Positions 26,493 through 35,263 of a DNA stretch of 64,000 nucleotides are shown piece after piece. Location of the stretch: NCBI RefSeq assembly GCF_005517195.1, contig NZ_CP040244.1, positions 4,792,001 to 4,856,000 on the forward strand, given 5' to 3'. Under the pieces are notes generated by a model. That model was not told the origin of the DNA and ran no database searches. It was given only the letters and a program-made list of their open reading frames with translations. Positions within the stretch are counted from its first letter, which is position 1. Each line of letters starts with the position of its first letter. This DNA comes from Streptomyces vilmorinianum. Lineage in GTDB: Bacteria > Actinomycetota > Actinomycetes > Streptomycetales > Streptomycetaceae. The translations under genes were made by a program, and so were the position numbers.

Positions 26493-29480
26493 GTGGGTGA
26501 CCTGCTGGGCTTCGTCCTGAGCGGTCTCGTCTCGGGCGCGCTCTACGCGCTGCTCGCGACCGGGCTCGTCCTGTCGTACTCCGCCTCCGGACTCTTCAAC
26601 TTCGCGCACGGCGCCACCGCCTACCTGTGCGCCCTCGCCTTCCACGAGCTCCACTCCGGATTCGGGTGGCCGGCCGTGCCCACGGCCCTGCTGCTGGTGT
26701 TCGTGGTCGCGCCCGGTCTCGGCTGGGGCCTGGACCGGCTGATGTTCCGGAAGCTGGCCAGGGTCGGCGAGACCGCGCAGATCGTGGCCACGATCGGCCT
26801 CCTCGTCGCCCTGCCGGCGGCCGGGCTGTGGGCGGTCGAGCTCCTGGAGCGGGCCGGGGCCCCGGTCCAGCCGGCCGAGAACCAGTTCGGGCTGCCGGGC
26901 GTCGGGCCGAGCCCGGCGGTGTCCTGGCAGCCGCTCGACGGGGTCGGCATCGACTCCGACCAGCTGATCACCTGGGTCGCTACGGCGCTCGCTGCGGCCG
27001 CTCTGTGGGTGCTGATGCGGCACACCCGGCTCGGGCTGCGGCTGCGGGCGGCCGTCGACAACCGCTCGCTGACCGAGCTGCGGGGCATCAGCGCGGACCG
27101 GCTGTCCTCGATCGCCTGGATGCTGTCCTCCGGGCTCGCGGGCCTCGCCGGCGTCCTCGCCACCCCGCTCCTCGGTCTCTCCGCCCACGACTACACGCTC
27201 TTCCTGTTCGTCTCGGCGACGGCGGCCGTGCTGGGGCGGTTCGTGTCGGTGCCGCTCGCGTTCGCGGGCGGGCTCGGGCTCGGCGTGCTGCAGAACCTGG
27301 TGGCCGGGTACGCCTCGTTCGCGGAGGGCATCACCGGCTTCCGTACGGCGGTGCCGTTCCTGATCCTCTTCGCAGGGCTCGTCGTCCTGGCCCAGCGCCG
27401 GCGCGCGGCGGGCACGGCGGCCGCGGACCCGCCGCCGGTCGACTATCTCGCCGGGAAGGGGTGGGGGCGCAGGTGGGGCGCCTGGGTCGTGGCGGCCGTG
27501 CTCCTCGGCGCGGCCTTCTACACCGTCACCACGCCCTTCTGGAGCGGGATGCTCGCGCAGGGCCTCGCCATCGGGCTCGTGTTCATGTCGTTCACGGTGG
27601 TCACGGGCCTCGGCGCGATGGTGTCGCTCGCCCAGGCGACGTTCGTGACGGGCGCGGCGCTGGTGGCGGGGCTGCTGATGAGCCACGGCTGGCCGTTCGC
27701 GGCCGCGGCGGTGATCGGCACGGCCGCGGCGGCGCTGCTCGGCGCGGTGGTCGCCCTGCCCGCGCTGCGGCTCGGCGGCCGCTCGCTGGCCCTGGCCACG
27801 CTGGCGCTCGCCTTCCTGGCGGACCAGGTGCTCTTCCAGATGGGGTGGCTGCGCAACGGGGACACCGGGTGGGAGATCCCGCGCCCCGTCCTCGGCCCGG
27901 TGGACCTGGGCGACGACCGTGCGCTGGGTCTCACGCTGGTGCTGCTGTGCGCGGCGGTGGTGGCGCTGCTGACCTGGCTGCGCGGCTCCCGGTGGGGGCG
28001 GGCCATGCTCGCGGTCCGCTCGGCGCCGGAGGCCGCCGCGGCCTCGGGGGTGTCGGTGGTGCGGACGAAGCTGCTGCTCTTCACGGTGTCGGCGGGGCTC
28101 GCGGGGTTCGGGGGCGTGCTGTACGCCTCGTACAACACCCGGATCACGGCCACGGACTTCACGGCGATGACGGGTCTGGTGTGGCTGGCGGTGGTGGTCG
28201 CGGCGGGCGTGCGGCGGCCGCAGTTCGCGGTGGTGGCGGGGCTGGTCTTCGCGGTGGTCCCTCATCTGATGACGACGTACGTGACGGAGTCCGCGCATCT
28301 GCCGGTGATCCTCTTCGGCCTGGCGGGCCTGGCCCTGGCGAACGACCCGGACGGGTACTGCGCGGCGTGGCCGTCGAGGAGGGCGGCGCGGGCGGGCGGG
28401 GCGCGTGGGCCCGTGCCGGGGGCCACTGCCCCACCCCTCCCCTTCCCGAAACCGGGGGCAGGCCCCCGGACCCCCGGGGAGCAGGATCGGGGGCAGGGCC
28501 CCCGACGCCTTGTCGGCGGCGGCTTCGCGCCGCGAGGCCCGAAGGGCGCCACCGCGCAGACGATCGGCGACCCGCATCCGCCACGCGCGCCGGAGCCGAA
28601 GCCCGGGCCGGAGCCGAAGCCGAAGCCGACGGGGGCGTACATCGTCGACGCCAGGGGCGCAGCCCCGAGTTCGCGCAGCGGGCCGGAAGAGGCAGCGCTC
28701 GCGCTGGAGTTGCGGCGCGTACGGGCCGGGTACGGTGACGCGGGCGCAGCCCCGGGTTCGCGCGGCGGGCCGGAAGAGGCAGCGCTCGCGCTGGAGTTGC
28801 GGTGTGTACGGGCCGGGTACGGTGGCGCGGTCGTGCTCCACGGCGTGGACCTCGCGGTGCGCGGCGGCGAGGTGCTCGTGCTGCTCGGGCCCAACGGGGC
28901 CGGGAAGTCCACGCTGTGCCGGGTGGCCGCGGGGGCGCTGCGGCCCGCCGAGGGCGTCGTACGTGTACGCGGGGCGGACGCCACGCGCGACACGGCGGTC
29001 ACCCGGGCGCGGCGCGGGGTGCGCCTCGCGCCCGAGGGCCGGGGGATCTTCGCCGGGCTCTCGATCGAGGAGAACCTGGCCCTGCAGCTGCCCGCGCCCG
29101 ACGACCGCGACGCCGTGTACACGCGTTTTCCCGCGCTCGCCGCCCGCCGCACCGTCACCGCCGGCTCCCTCTCGGGCGGGGAGCAGCAGCTCCTCGCCCT
29201 CGCCCCGCTGCTCCAGCGCCCGCCCGCCGCCCTCGTCGCCGACGAGCCCTCCCTCGGTCTCGCGCCCCGCGTCGTGGACGAGGTGTTCCGCCTCCTCACC
29301 GAGCTCCGCGCGAGCGGCACCGCGCTGCTCCTGGTCGAGGAGAAGGCGGCCGAGGTGCTCGGCATCGCCGATCGGGTCGCCTACCTCGCGCAGGGCGAGA
29401 TCGCCTGGTGCGGGCCGCGGTCCGAGGTGGACACGGACCGGCTCGCCGAGGCCTACCTGGGGACGGGAGTCCGCCGATGA
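26493..29480 (+). CDS. Fused Liv-type ABC permease-permease-ATPase (LivH-LivM-LivF)
   Basis: A single 995-codon frame. Residues 1-300 are a LivH permease (LFNFAHGATAYLCALAFH; LRAAVDNRSLTELRGI). Residues 325-630 are a LivM permease (SFTVVTGLGAMVSLAQATFVTGAA; AVRSAPEAAAASGVSV). Residues 775-995 are a LivF ATPase (Walker A GPNGAGKST, signature LSGGEQQ, Walker B LVADEPSLGLAP). LivH-LivM fusions are known, but joining LivF as well is unusual. The linker (about 630-775) is Pro/Gly/Arg-rich, is coded by intergenic-type hairpins, and contains an 87-bp duplication. A GTG near 28412 and TTG codons near 28706 and 28793 are in frame and could start a separate ATPase. The frame ends in ATGA with livG. Confidence 0.85.
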   Translation: MGDLLGFVLSGLVSGALYALLATGLVLSYSASGLFNFAHGATAYLCALAFHELHSGFGWPAVPTALLLVFVVAPGLGWGLDRLMFRKLARVGETAQIVATIGLLVALPAAGLWAVELLERAGAPVQPAENQFGLPGVGPSPAVSWQPLDGVGIDSDQLITWVATALAAAALWVLMRHTRLGLRLRAAVDNRSLTELRGISADRLSSIAWMLSSGLAGLAGVLATPLLGLSAHDYTLFLFVSATAAVLGRFVSVPLAFAGGLGLGVLQNLVAGYASFAEGITGFRTAVPFLILFAGLVVLAQRRRAAGTAAADPPPVDYLAGKGWGRRWGAWVVAAVLLGAAFYTVTTPFWSGMLAQGLAIGLVFMSFTVVTGLGAMVSLAQATFVTGAALVAGLLMSHGWPFAAAAVIGTAAAALLGAVVALPALRLGGRSLALATLALAFLADQVLFQMGWLRNGDTGWEIPRPVLGPVDLGDDRALGLTLVLLCAAVVALLTWLRGSRWGRAMLAVRSAPEAAAASGVSVVRTKLLLFTVSAGLAGFGGVLYASYNTRITATDFTAMTGLVWLAVVVAAGVRRPQFAVVAGLVFAVVPHLMTTYVTESAHLPVILFGLAGLALANDPDGYCAAWPSRRAARAGGARGPVPGATAPPLPFPKPGAGPRTPGEQDRGQGPRRLVGGGFAPRGPKGATAQTIGDPHPPRAPEPKPGPEPKPKPTGAYIVDARGAAPSSRSGPEEAALALELRRVRAGYGDAGAAPGSRGGPEEAALALELRCVRAGYGGAVVLHGVDLAVRGGEVLVLLGPNGAGKSTLCRVAAGALRPAEGVVRVRGADATRDTAVTRARRGVRLAPEGRGIFAGLSIEENLALQLPAPDDRDAVYTRFPALAARRTVTAGSLSGGEQQLLALAPLLQRPPAALVADEPSLGLAPRVVDEVFRLLTELRASGTALLLVEEKAAEVLGIADRVAYLAQGEIAWCGPRSEVDTDRLAEAYLGTGVRR
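28452..28505. repeat. Two intergenic-type hairpins inside the permease-ATPase linker
   Basis: CCGGGGGC/GCCCCCGG (28452-28469, 2-nt loop) and TCGGGGGC/GCCCCCGA (28487-28505, 3-nt loop) are perfect palindromes of a kind common between Streptomyces genes. Here they are within an open reading frame and would be translated. Confidence 0.7.
28655..28828 (+). repeat. 87-bp tandem duplication before the LivF domain
   Basis: Two nearly identical 29-codon units lie at 28655-28741 and 28742-28828. Each ends in ALELR-x-VRAGYG, the normal first strand of a LivF ATPase. Only the second runs on into the ATPase. The first copy is a frame-preserving partial duplication. Confidence 0.85.
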
Positions 29481-30232
29481 CCAGTGCGCTGCTCGAGGCC
29501 GCCGGGATCGACGTCCGTTTCGGCGGCGTCCACGCCCTGCGCGACGTGACCGTCTCCGTACGCCCCGGTGAGGTCTGCGGCCTCATCGGGCCGAACGGCG
29601 CGGGGAAGACCACGCTGTTCGACGTCCTGTCCGGGATGCGGCGGCCGGATTCCGGCAGGGTCGAGTTCGCCGGCGGCGACATCACGCGCCGTTCCCCCGT
29701 GTGGCGGGCCCGGCACGGGATCCGGCGCACCTTCCAGCGCCAGCAGCTCTTCGGGCAGTTGACGGTGACCGACAACCTGGTCGTGGCCCAGGACTGGCGG
29801 CCGGGTGAACGCCGCCACCGGGAGCGGGCGGCCGCCGTGCTCCGCGAGTGCGGGCTCGACGCGCTCGCGGAGTCGTACGCCGGCGCGCTGCCCGTCGGGC
29901 AGGCCCGCATGGTCGAACTGGCCCGCGCCCTCGCCGACCCGCCCCGCGTCCTCCTCCTCGACGAGCCCGCCTCCGGCACGACCGCCGAGGAGCGCCGCCA
30001 ACTCGCCACCGTCGTGCGCCACATGGCGTACGAGAAGGGCTGCGCGGTGCTCCTCGTGGAGCACAACGTGGCCTTCGTGATGGAGCTGTGCTCGCGCGTC
30101 GTGGTCCTGGATCTCGGCCGGGTCCTGGCCCAGGGGACGGCGGCCGAGGTCCGCGCCGACCCTTCCGTGCGCGAGGCGTATCTGGGCACGGCCCCGGGGC
30201 CCGCGGAATGCGATCGCGGCGTCGATCGTTGA
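29477..30232 (+). CDS. livG: Branched-chain/amide ABC transporter ATPase LivG
   Basis: A 251-residue ATPase with Walker A GPNGAGKTT, the LivG-specific RTFQRQQLFGQLTVTDNLVV segment, Walker B LLLDEPASGTT and the H-loop VEHNV. The signature motif is altered: the usual LSxGxxR reads LPVGQARMVELA, seen in some actinobacterial LivG proteins. The ATG overlaps the preceding stop (ATGA), so it is translated with the fused permease-ATPase and completes the importer. Confidence 0.92.
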   Translation: MTSALLEAAGIDVRFGGVHALRDVTVSVRPGEVCGLIGPNGAGKTTLFDVLSGMRRPDSGRVEFAGGDITRRSPVWRARHGIRRTFQRQQLFGQLTVTDNLVVAQDWRPGERRHRERAAAVLRECGLDALAESYAGALPVGQARMVELARALADPPRVLLLDEPASGTTAEERRQLATVVRHMAYEKGCAVLLVEHNVAFVMELCSRVVVLDLGRVLAQGTAAEVRADPSVREAYLGTAPGPAECDRGVDR

Positions 30233-30257
30233 CCCTGGGAGTATCACCCGACGACGT

Positions 30258-30263
30258 TAGGAT
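30258..30263 (+). promoter_or_regulatory. -10 box of a likely leaderless transcript
   Basis: TAGGAT lies nine bases before the GTG at 30273, and no ribosome site is visible. This fits a leaderless aldo/keto reductase mRNA starting at or next to the start codon. Confidence 0.5.
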
Positions 30264-30272
30264 CGACCTCAC

Positions 30273-31118
30273 GTGAGCACGGACAACACGGTCCCTTCTC
30301 TCACCCTGAACAACGGCGTGCCGATGCCGCAGCTCGGCTTCGGTGTCTGGCAGGTGCCGGACGACGAGGCGACGCGCGCGGTGGCCACGGCTCTGGAGGC
30401 CGGTTACCGCTCCATCGACACGGCCGCGATCTACCGGAACGAGACCGGCACCGGCCGGGCGATCGCCGCCTCGGGCGTCCCCCGCGAGGAGCTCTTCGTC
30501 ACCACGAAGCTCTGGAACACCGAGCAGGGCCACGACTCGACCCTGCGGGCGTTCGACGCCTCCCTCGACCGGCTCGGTCTGGACTACGTCGACCTGTACC
30601 TGATCCACTGGCCGGTGCCGGCGAAGGACGCGTACGTCGAGACGTACAGGGCGTTCGAGAAGATCTACGCCGACGGCCGGGCTAAGGCGATCGGTGTCTC
30701 CAACTTCCTGCCGGAGCACCTGGAGCGGCTGATCGGCGAGACCTCCGTCGTCCCCGCCGTCAACCAGATCGAGCTCCACCCGCATCTGCAGCAGCAGGCC
30801 TCGCGCGACGCGCACGCCCGGCACGGCATCGCGACCGAGGCCTGGTCGCCGCTGGGTCAGGGCAAGGGGCTCCTGGAGGTCCCGGCGATCGTCGCCGTCG
30901 CGCGCAAGCACGGCCGGACCCCGGCCCAGGTGGTGCTGCGCTGGCACCTGCAGACCGGGAACGTGGTCATTCCGAAGTCGGTGACGCCGTCCCGTATCCG
31001 GGAGAACATCGACGTGTTCGGCTTCGAGCTGGACGCCGAGGACATGGCCGCGATCGCCGCCCTGGACGAGAACCGGCGCCTCGGCCCGAACCCGGGCGAG
31101 TTCAACCTCGGCGCCTGA
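30273..31118 (+). CDS. Aldo/keto reductase
   Basis: A 281-residue NADPH-dependent reductase. Motifs in order: GFGVWQVPDDEA, the catalytic Asp and Tyr in GYRSIDTAAIYRNE, the Lys in FVTTKLWN, the His in LYLIHWPVP, GVSNFLPEHLERL, and the NADPH-binding IPKSVTPSRIRENIDVF. All four catalytic residues (Asp, Tyr, Lys, His) are present. It resembles 2,5-diketo-D-gluconate reductase-like enzymes that reduce various carbonyls. A strong hairpin follows it. Confidence 0.94.
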   Translation: MSTDNTVPSLTLNNGVPMPQLGFGVWQVPDDEATRAVATALEAGYRSIDTAAIYRNETGTGRAIAASGVPREELFVTTKLWNTEQGHDSTLRAFDASLDRLGLDYVDLYLIHWPVPAKDAYVETYRAFEKIYADGRAKAIGVSNFLPEHLERLIGETSVVPAVNQIELHPHLQQQASRDAHARHGIATEAWSPLGQGKGLLEVPAIVAVARKHGRTPAQVVLRWHLQTGNVVIPKSVTPSRIRENIDVFGFELDAEDMAAIAALDENRRLGPNPGEFNLGA

Positions 31119-31130
31119 GCGGCGGCAGAG

Positions 31131-31153
31131 GGCCGGCCCGGCACGGGCCGGCC
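31131..31153 (+). terminator. Hairpin terminator after the aldo/keto reductase
   Basis: GGCCGGCCCG and CGGGCCGGCC form a perfect 10-bp stem with a GCA loop, 12 nt after the stop. A short CCTT follows. Confidence 0.7.
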
Positions 31154-31199
31154 CCTTCGTATGCCCTGGCGAGACGACGAGACACAAGGAGTACGGACA

Positions 31200-31664
31200 G
31201 TGAGCGGTTCGCCCGCGCCGGTCGAGGACGGTCTCTACCGGGTACGGAACGTGGCCAGCGGGCTGGTCCTGGAGGTGTACGACGGCTCGCACCGCAGTGG
31301 CGCCAACGTGCAGCAGGGCAAGGAGAACGGCACCCCCGGCCAGCACTGGCACATCACCTCCGTGCCGAACGGCAGCGGCCTCCACCACCTGGTCAACGCG
31401 GCCAGCGGCAAGCGGCTCGACGTGGCGGGCGCCTCGACGGAGAACGGCGCCAACGTCCAGCAGTGGAAGGCGAACAACTTCGGCGCGCAGGAGTGGATCA
31501 TCGAGCAGGACCTGCAGTCCCCGGGCACGGTCGCGCTGGTGAGCTTCATCAGCGGACTGCTCCTGGAGGTGGCCGACGGCTCGATGGACGACGGCGGCAA
31601 TGTGCGGCAGTGGGAGGACACCGACTCCCCCGCCCAGTGGTGGCAGTTGGAGCCGGTGCTCTGA
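31200..31664 (+). CDS. Ricin-type beta-trefoil lectin-like protein, no signal peptide
   Basis: A 154-residue protein made of one beta-trefoil. Three repeats are visible, each ending in a Q-x-W-like motif (GQHWHI, AQEWII, AQWWQL), with sugar-contacting Asp/Asn in LEVYDGS, LDVAGAS and LEVADGS. The GTG at 31200 has AAGGAG eight bases upstream; an ATG at 31161 is in frame but less well placed. Neither start gives a signal peptide, so it may stay in the cytoplasm. Confidence 0.8.
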   Translation: MSGSPAPVEDGLYRVRNVASGLVLEVYDGSHRSGANVQQGKENGTPGQHWHITSVPNGSGLHHLVNAASGKRLDVAGASTENGANVQQWKANNFGAQEWIIEQDLQSPGTVALVSFISGLLLEVADGSMDDGGNVRQWEDTDSPAQWWQLEPVL

Positions 31665-31680
31665 TTCTCCGCCGCCGCCC

Positions 31681-31722
31681 GCCGGCTGCCGGCTGCCGGC
31701 TGCCAGCTGCCAGCTGCCGGTC
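31681..31722. repeat. Seven-base tandem repeats (GCCGGCT/GCCAGCT)
   Basis: About six units with a 7-bp period, GCCGGCT three times then GCCAGCT twice, lie in the 80-bp gap between convergent genes. Confidence 0.7.
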
Positions 31723-31745
31723 GCCTGTCCGGCGCGGCCTTCCGC

Positions 31746-32618
31746 TCAGCCCTTGCGCGCGGTGTGAACCGTGCGGGCGGTGAGGTGGAAGAGGTCCGTG
31801 CGCCGGTGCAGGGACTCCGGTTCCGCCGGGTCGAGGAGCCGTTCGAGGGTGTTCCGGTCGTCGTCCGCGAGCCGTTCGCCCATGACCTCGCGCTGGTGGG
31901 TGAAGTGGGCGACGATCTGCTCCCGTACGACGGCGGGTACGGGCGCGGGGACGTCGGTCAGGAACGAGCGGGTGCCGCTGGGGGTGAGGCCGGCGGCCGC
32001 GAGGAGCGCGCGCCAGTCGTCCACCTCCTCCTTGGCCTCGGGCAGCCCCTCGCGCATCTCGCCGAACCACTCGGCGTTCACGGCGTCCAGCCTGGCCTCC
32101 AGGCCCGGCCGGCCGATGCCGGTGTTCCAGGGGAGGTGACGGCCGGGCAGTCCGCCCTCGACGAGGGCGACGAGGCCGCCGGACCGCAGGAGTCCGGCAA
32201 AGGCGGCGAGGGCGGCCCGCTGGTCCCCGAGGTGGTGCAGGGAGTTGCCGGCCCAGATCAGGTCGGCCTCACCCAAGTCGTCGAATCCAGCGGGCAGTTC
32301 GGCGTGCAGGGTGGAGACCCGGGCGCCGAGCCCGCGGGCTTCGGCGCGGGCGCGGGCCCGCTCCAGGAGTTCCGGGCTCGCGTCGACGGCGACGACCTCG
32401 GCGGCGGGGAACGCCTCGGCGAGGAGCGCGGTCACGACGCCGGGGCCGCTGCCGATGTCCAGGATCCTGCGGACGCCGGCGGCGGGGAGCAGGTCGCCGA
32501 TCCAGGCGGCCGCCCGCGCGTAGGCGTCGCCCTGGATCTCGGCCTGGCGCTCGAGGAGCGGGGCCATCTCGGTCCAGTTCAGGTCCGTGGTGTGGTGGTG
32601 ATGGTGGTGTCGACTCAT
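31746..32618 (-). CDS. Class I SAM-dependent methyltransferase with N-terminal His6
   Basis: A 290-residue enzyme. The SAM-binding motif is RILDIGSGPGVVTALLAEAFP, with VVAVDASPELLERAR and DLIWAGNSLHHL further on. The start MSRHHHHHHTTD contains six consecutive histidines, which may bind metal or simply reflect CAC-rich coding. The substrate is unknown; no pathway gene is adjacent. Confidence 0.88.
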   Translation of the reverse strand: MSRHHHHHHTTDLNWTEMAPLLERQAEIQGDAYARAAAWIGDLLPAAGVRRILDIGSGPGVVTALLAEAFPAAEVVAVDASPELLERARARAEARGLGARVSTLHAELPAGFDDLGEADLIWAGNSLHHLGDQRAALAAFAGLLRSGGLVALVEGGLPGRHLPWNTGIGRPGLEARLDAVNAEWFGEMREGLPEAKEEVDDWRALLAAAGLTPSGTRSFLTDVPAPVPAVVREQIVAHFTHQREVMGERLADDDRNTLERLLDPAEPESLHRRTDLFHLTARTVHTARKG

Positions 32619-32725
32619 GGGACCAGGCTCTGCCGCGTGCGCGGAAAGCGCCAGGATTGTTGCTGTTCCGGCAAGTCGCCGATCCGGTAGGCCGCCGCCC
32701 GCCACCCGCCGCCCGCCGGCCGCCG

Positions 32726-33658
32726 TCAGAGCCGTATGCGGTGCTCCTGCGGGCTGACGCCCCGTACCCGCTTGAAGGCGGCGCTGAGCGCGAAGGCGCT
32801 GCTGTAGCCGACCTGCCGGGCCACGGACTCGACCGTCAGGTCCGTCGCCCGCAGCAGGTCCGCGGCGAGCGCCAGCCGCCAGCCGGTGAGGTACGCCATC
32901 GGCGGCTCCCCGACGAGTTCGGTGAACCGGCGCGCGAGCCCGGCCCGCGACGCGCCCGCCTTGGCCGCGAGCGAGGCGACCGTCCAGGGGTGGGCGGGGT
33001 CGTTCTCCAGGAGCCGCAGGGCCCGGCCGACGACGGGGTCGGCCATGGCGCGGTACCAGGCCGGGGCCTCGGCTCCCGGCCGGGAGAACCAGGCGCGCAC
33101 GGCGGCGATCAGGAGCAGGTCCAGGACCCGGTCGAGGACGACGCTCTGCCCGGGTTCGTCGCGGGAGATCTCCTCGTCGAGGAACGGCATGAGGGGACAT
33201 CTCCACACCTCGGCGGGCAGGTGGAGCAGCGGCGGGAGCGCGTCGAGCAGCCGCCGGCTGACCTCGCCGTCCAACGGGTAGGTGCCGACGAGCACGGTGG
33301 TGGAGCCGTCCAGGGCGTTGCCCCAGGTCCGTACGCCCAGGTGCATGGACTCGGCGAGCGGCTCCCCGCTCAGGGTGGTGCAGACCCCGCCGGGGCCGAT
33401 CACCGCGCGGGGCGGGGCGTCGGGGGCGTCGGCGACGGTGTACGGCTCCGGGCCGCGGGCGATGGCGATGTCGCCGGGCCGCAGCAGGACGGGCTCGCCC
33501 CGGTCGGGGACGATCCACGCCTCGCCCTCGGTGACGCACATGAGGCAGAGCGGGGCACGGTCCTCGATCCGTACCGACCACGGCGGCTCCATGATCATCC
33601 GGAGCAGGAAGGCCCCTTTGGCCCGCGGTCCGTCGAGGAGTCCGGCGAGAGCGTCCAT
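32726..33658 (-). CDS. AraC-family regulator with cupin sensor domain
   Basis: A 310-residue regulator. The N-terminal half is a cupin-like sensor (CVTEGEAWIVPDRGEPVLLRPGDIAIA). The C-terminal half has two helix-turn-helix motifs (WTVASLAAKAGASRAGLARRFTELVGEPP and TVESVARQVGYSSAFALSAAFKRVRGVSP). A TACGCT box lies eight bases before the ATG. It is divergent from an NmrA-like gene 82 bp away. This pairing is common: the regulator usually controls that oxidoreductase. Confidence 0.92.
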   Translation of the reverse strand: MDALAGLLDGPRAKGAFLLRMIMEPPWSVRIEDRAPLCLMCVTEGEAWIVPDRGEPVLLRPGDIAIARGPEPYTVADAPDAPPRAVIGPGGVCTTLSGEPLAESMHLGVRTWGNALDGSTTVLVGTYPLDGEVSRRLLDALPPLLHLPAEVWRCPLMPFLDEEISRDEPGQSVVLDRVLDLLLIAAVRAWFSRPGAEAPAWYRAMADPVVGRALRLLENDPAHPWTVASLAAKAGASRAGLARRFTELVGEPPMAYLTGWRLALAADLLRATDLTVESVARQVGYSSAFALSAAFKRVRGVSPQEHRIRL

Positions 33659-33740
33659 GGGGCGCAAGCGTAGACGGACGCGTATGGGAGTGAGTCTGTG
33701 GAGCATGGGAAGCAGCCGCGCGGACCGCGAATCTTGAGCC

Positions 33741-34565
33741 ATGACGACGAACACGAACACGACGCAGACGGTTCTGGTGACGAGCGCGACCGGCAAGACG
33801 GGACGGCGGGTGGCCGAGCGGCTCGCGGCGCGCGGCGCGAGCGTGCGGGCCGGGTCCCGCTCCGGAACGACCCGGTTCGACTGGGAGGACACGACGACCT
33901 GGGCCCCGGCGCTGAAGGGCGCGGACGCCGCCTACGTGAACTACTACCCGGACCTCGCCGCGCCCGGCGCGGTCGAGGCGATGCGGACCTTCGGCCGGCT
34001 GGCCGTGGCGAACGGGGTGCGGCGGCTGACGCTGCTGTCCGGGCGCGGTGAGCCGGAGGCGGTCGGGGCGGAGGAGGCGCTGCGCGAGTCGGGGGTCGAA
34101 CTGGCCGTCGTGCGGGCCTCGTTCTTCGCGCAGAACTTCACGGAGGGCGCGATGGCGGAGGGAGTCGCGGCGGGCACGATCGCGTTCCCGGCAGGTGACA
34201 CGGCCGAGCCGTTCGTCGACGCCGAGGACCTGGCGGAGGTGATCATCGAGACCCTGACGCGGGACGGTCACGCGGGCCTGGTGCACGAGCTGACCGGCCC
34301 GCGGCCGCTGACCTTCGCGGAGGTGGCGGCGGAGATCTCCCGGGCGTCCGGGCGCGAGGTCGTGTACGCGCCGATGAGCGAGGGCGAATACGCCGCCCTG
34401 CTGGAGCGGTTCGGCCTGCCGGCGCCGGAGGCGCAGTGGCTGTCGGCACTGTTCTGCATGCTGCTCGACGGCCACAACGCGTCGGTGACGGACGGTGTGA
34501 AGCGGGTCCTGGGCCGCGAGCCGCGCGACTTCAGCCTCTTCGCAGCCGAGGCGTGGAGCGCCTAG
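33741..34565 (+). CDS. NmrA-like NAD(P)-binding protein
   Basis: A 274-residue atypical short-chain dehydrogenase relative. The N-terminal dinucleotide loop is VLVTSATGKTGRRVAERLAARG. RASFFAQNFTEGAM and AEPFVDAEDLAEVIIETL are typical of NmrA/QOR2-like proteins. The Tyr-x-x-x-Lys catalytic pair of true dehydrogenases is not visible, so it may sense redox cofactors or reduce quinones. It is probably regulated by the divergent AraC protein. Confidence 0.9.
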   Translation: MTTNTNTTQTVLVTSATGKTGRRVAERLAARGASVRAGSRSGTTRFDWEDTTTWAPALKGADAAYVNYYPDLAAPGAVEAMRTFGRLAVANGVRRLTLLSGRGEPEAVGAEEALRESGVELAVVRASFFAQNFTEGAMAEGVAAGTIAFPAGDTAEPFVDAEDLAEVIIETLTRDGHAGLVHELTGPRPLTFAEVAAEISRASGREVVYAPMSEGEYAALLERFGLPAPEAQWLSALFCMLLDGHNASVTDGVKRVLGREPRDFSLFAAEAWSA

Positions 34566-34610
34566 ACGCATGAGTCCGATGGCTGTGCCGGACGCGACCA
34601 TGGCGAAGGG

Positions 34611-34650
34611 CGCCCGTCGGCTTGGGTGTGACGCCCCTGTCCGACGGGCG
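34611..34650 (+). terminator. Possible terminator hairpin after the NmrA-like gene
   Basis: CGCCCGTCGG (34611-34620) pairs perfectly with CCGACGGGCG (34641-34650) across a 20-nt loop, 46 nt after the stop. No other gene is supported between 34566 and 34788. Confidence 0.4.
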
Positions 34651-34788
34651 GGCACATCCACGGCCTGAACCGGCGCCGCAGCCGCGCGATCGTCCGGCGC
34701 GAGGCCGCGGCCGTCGTCCCGTGCCTCTGACTGCGGCACTCTGCGCCCTCAGGCCCCTCAGGCCCCTCTGGCCCTCAGCACCATGGCG

Positions 34789-35262
34789 TCACCCGTTGGG
34801 CGGACTGGCCGCGCGGGCGGCGGGCGGCGGGCGGCGCTCATAGCTTCGGGCTCGGACGGGGTTCGCTGGAGTACCTGGGAGAGGCCGATGGCAGACGAGT
34901 CGCTGGAGAAGCGCCGACGCGCCGAGAACGTACTCGTCGAAGTCCGGGAGCGGCTTGATGAGCGGCTCGAGCAGCCGGGCCGCGTCCTGCGTCGTCATCA
35001 CGTCGGCCGCGTCGAGCCTGACGATCTCGGACGTGTCGGCGTCGGTCTCCCAGACGTCCTCGCCGATCATCCGGCCACGGTCGTCGTACGGCCAGATCAT
35101 CTGCGTGCGTGCCTTGTAGAGGTAGTAGGCGTCCGGCTCGTCGACCTCGATGCCGTTGGCGATGAGGGCTTGTCCCAGCACCTGCTGACGGGCGGTGGCG
35201 ACCGAGGCGATGAAGTTGTCGGCGACCGCGATCTGCTCCTCCTCGATCGGCCGACTGTCGAA
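34789..35262 (-). pseudogene. C-terminal fragment of an unrecognised protein
   Basis: The frame gives RPIEEEQIAVADNFIASVA then RQQVLGQALIANGIEVDEPDAYYLY, IWPYDDRGRMIGEDVW and LLEPLIKPLPDFDEYVLG. This looks like real, well-constrained protein sequence, but no start codon with a ribosome site exists; its front end stops where the opposite AraC fragment begins. I do not recognise the family. The last 40 residues are low complexity. Confidence 0.5.
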
Positions 35263-35263
35263 C

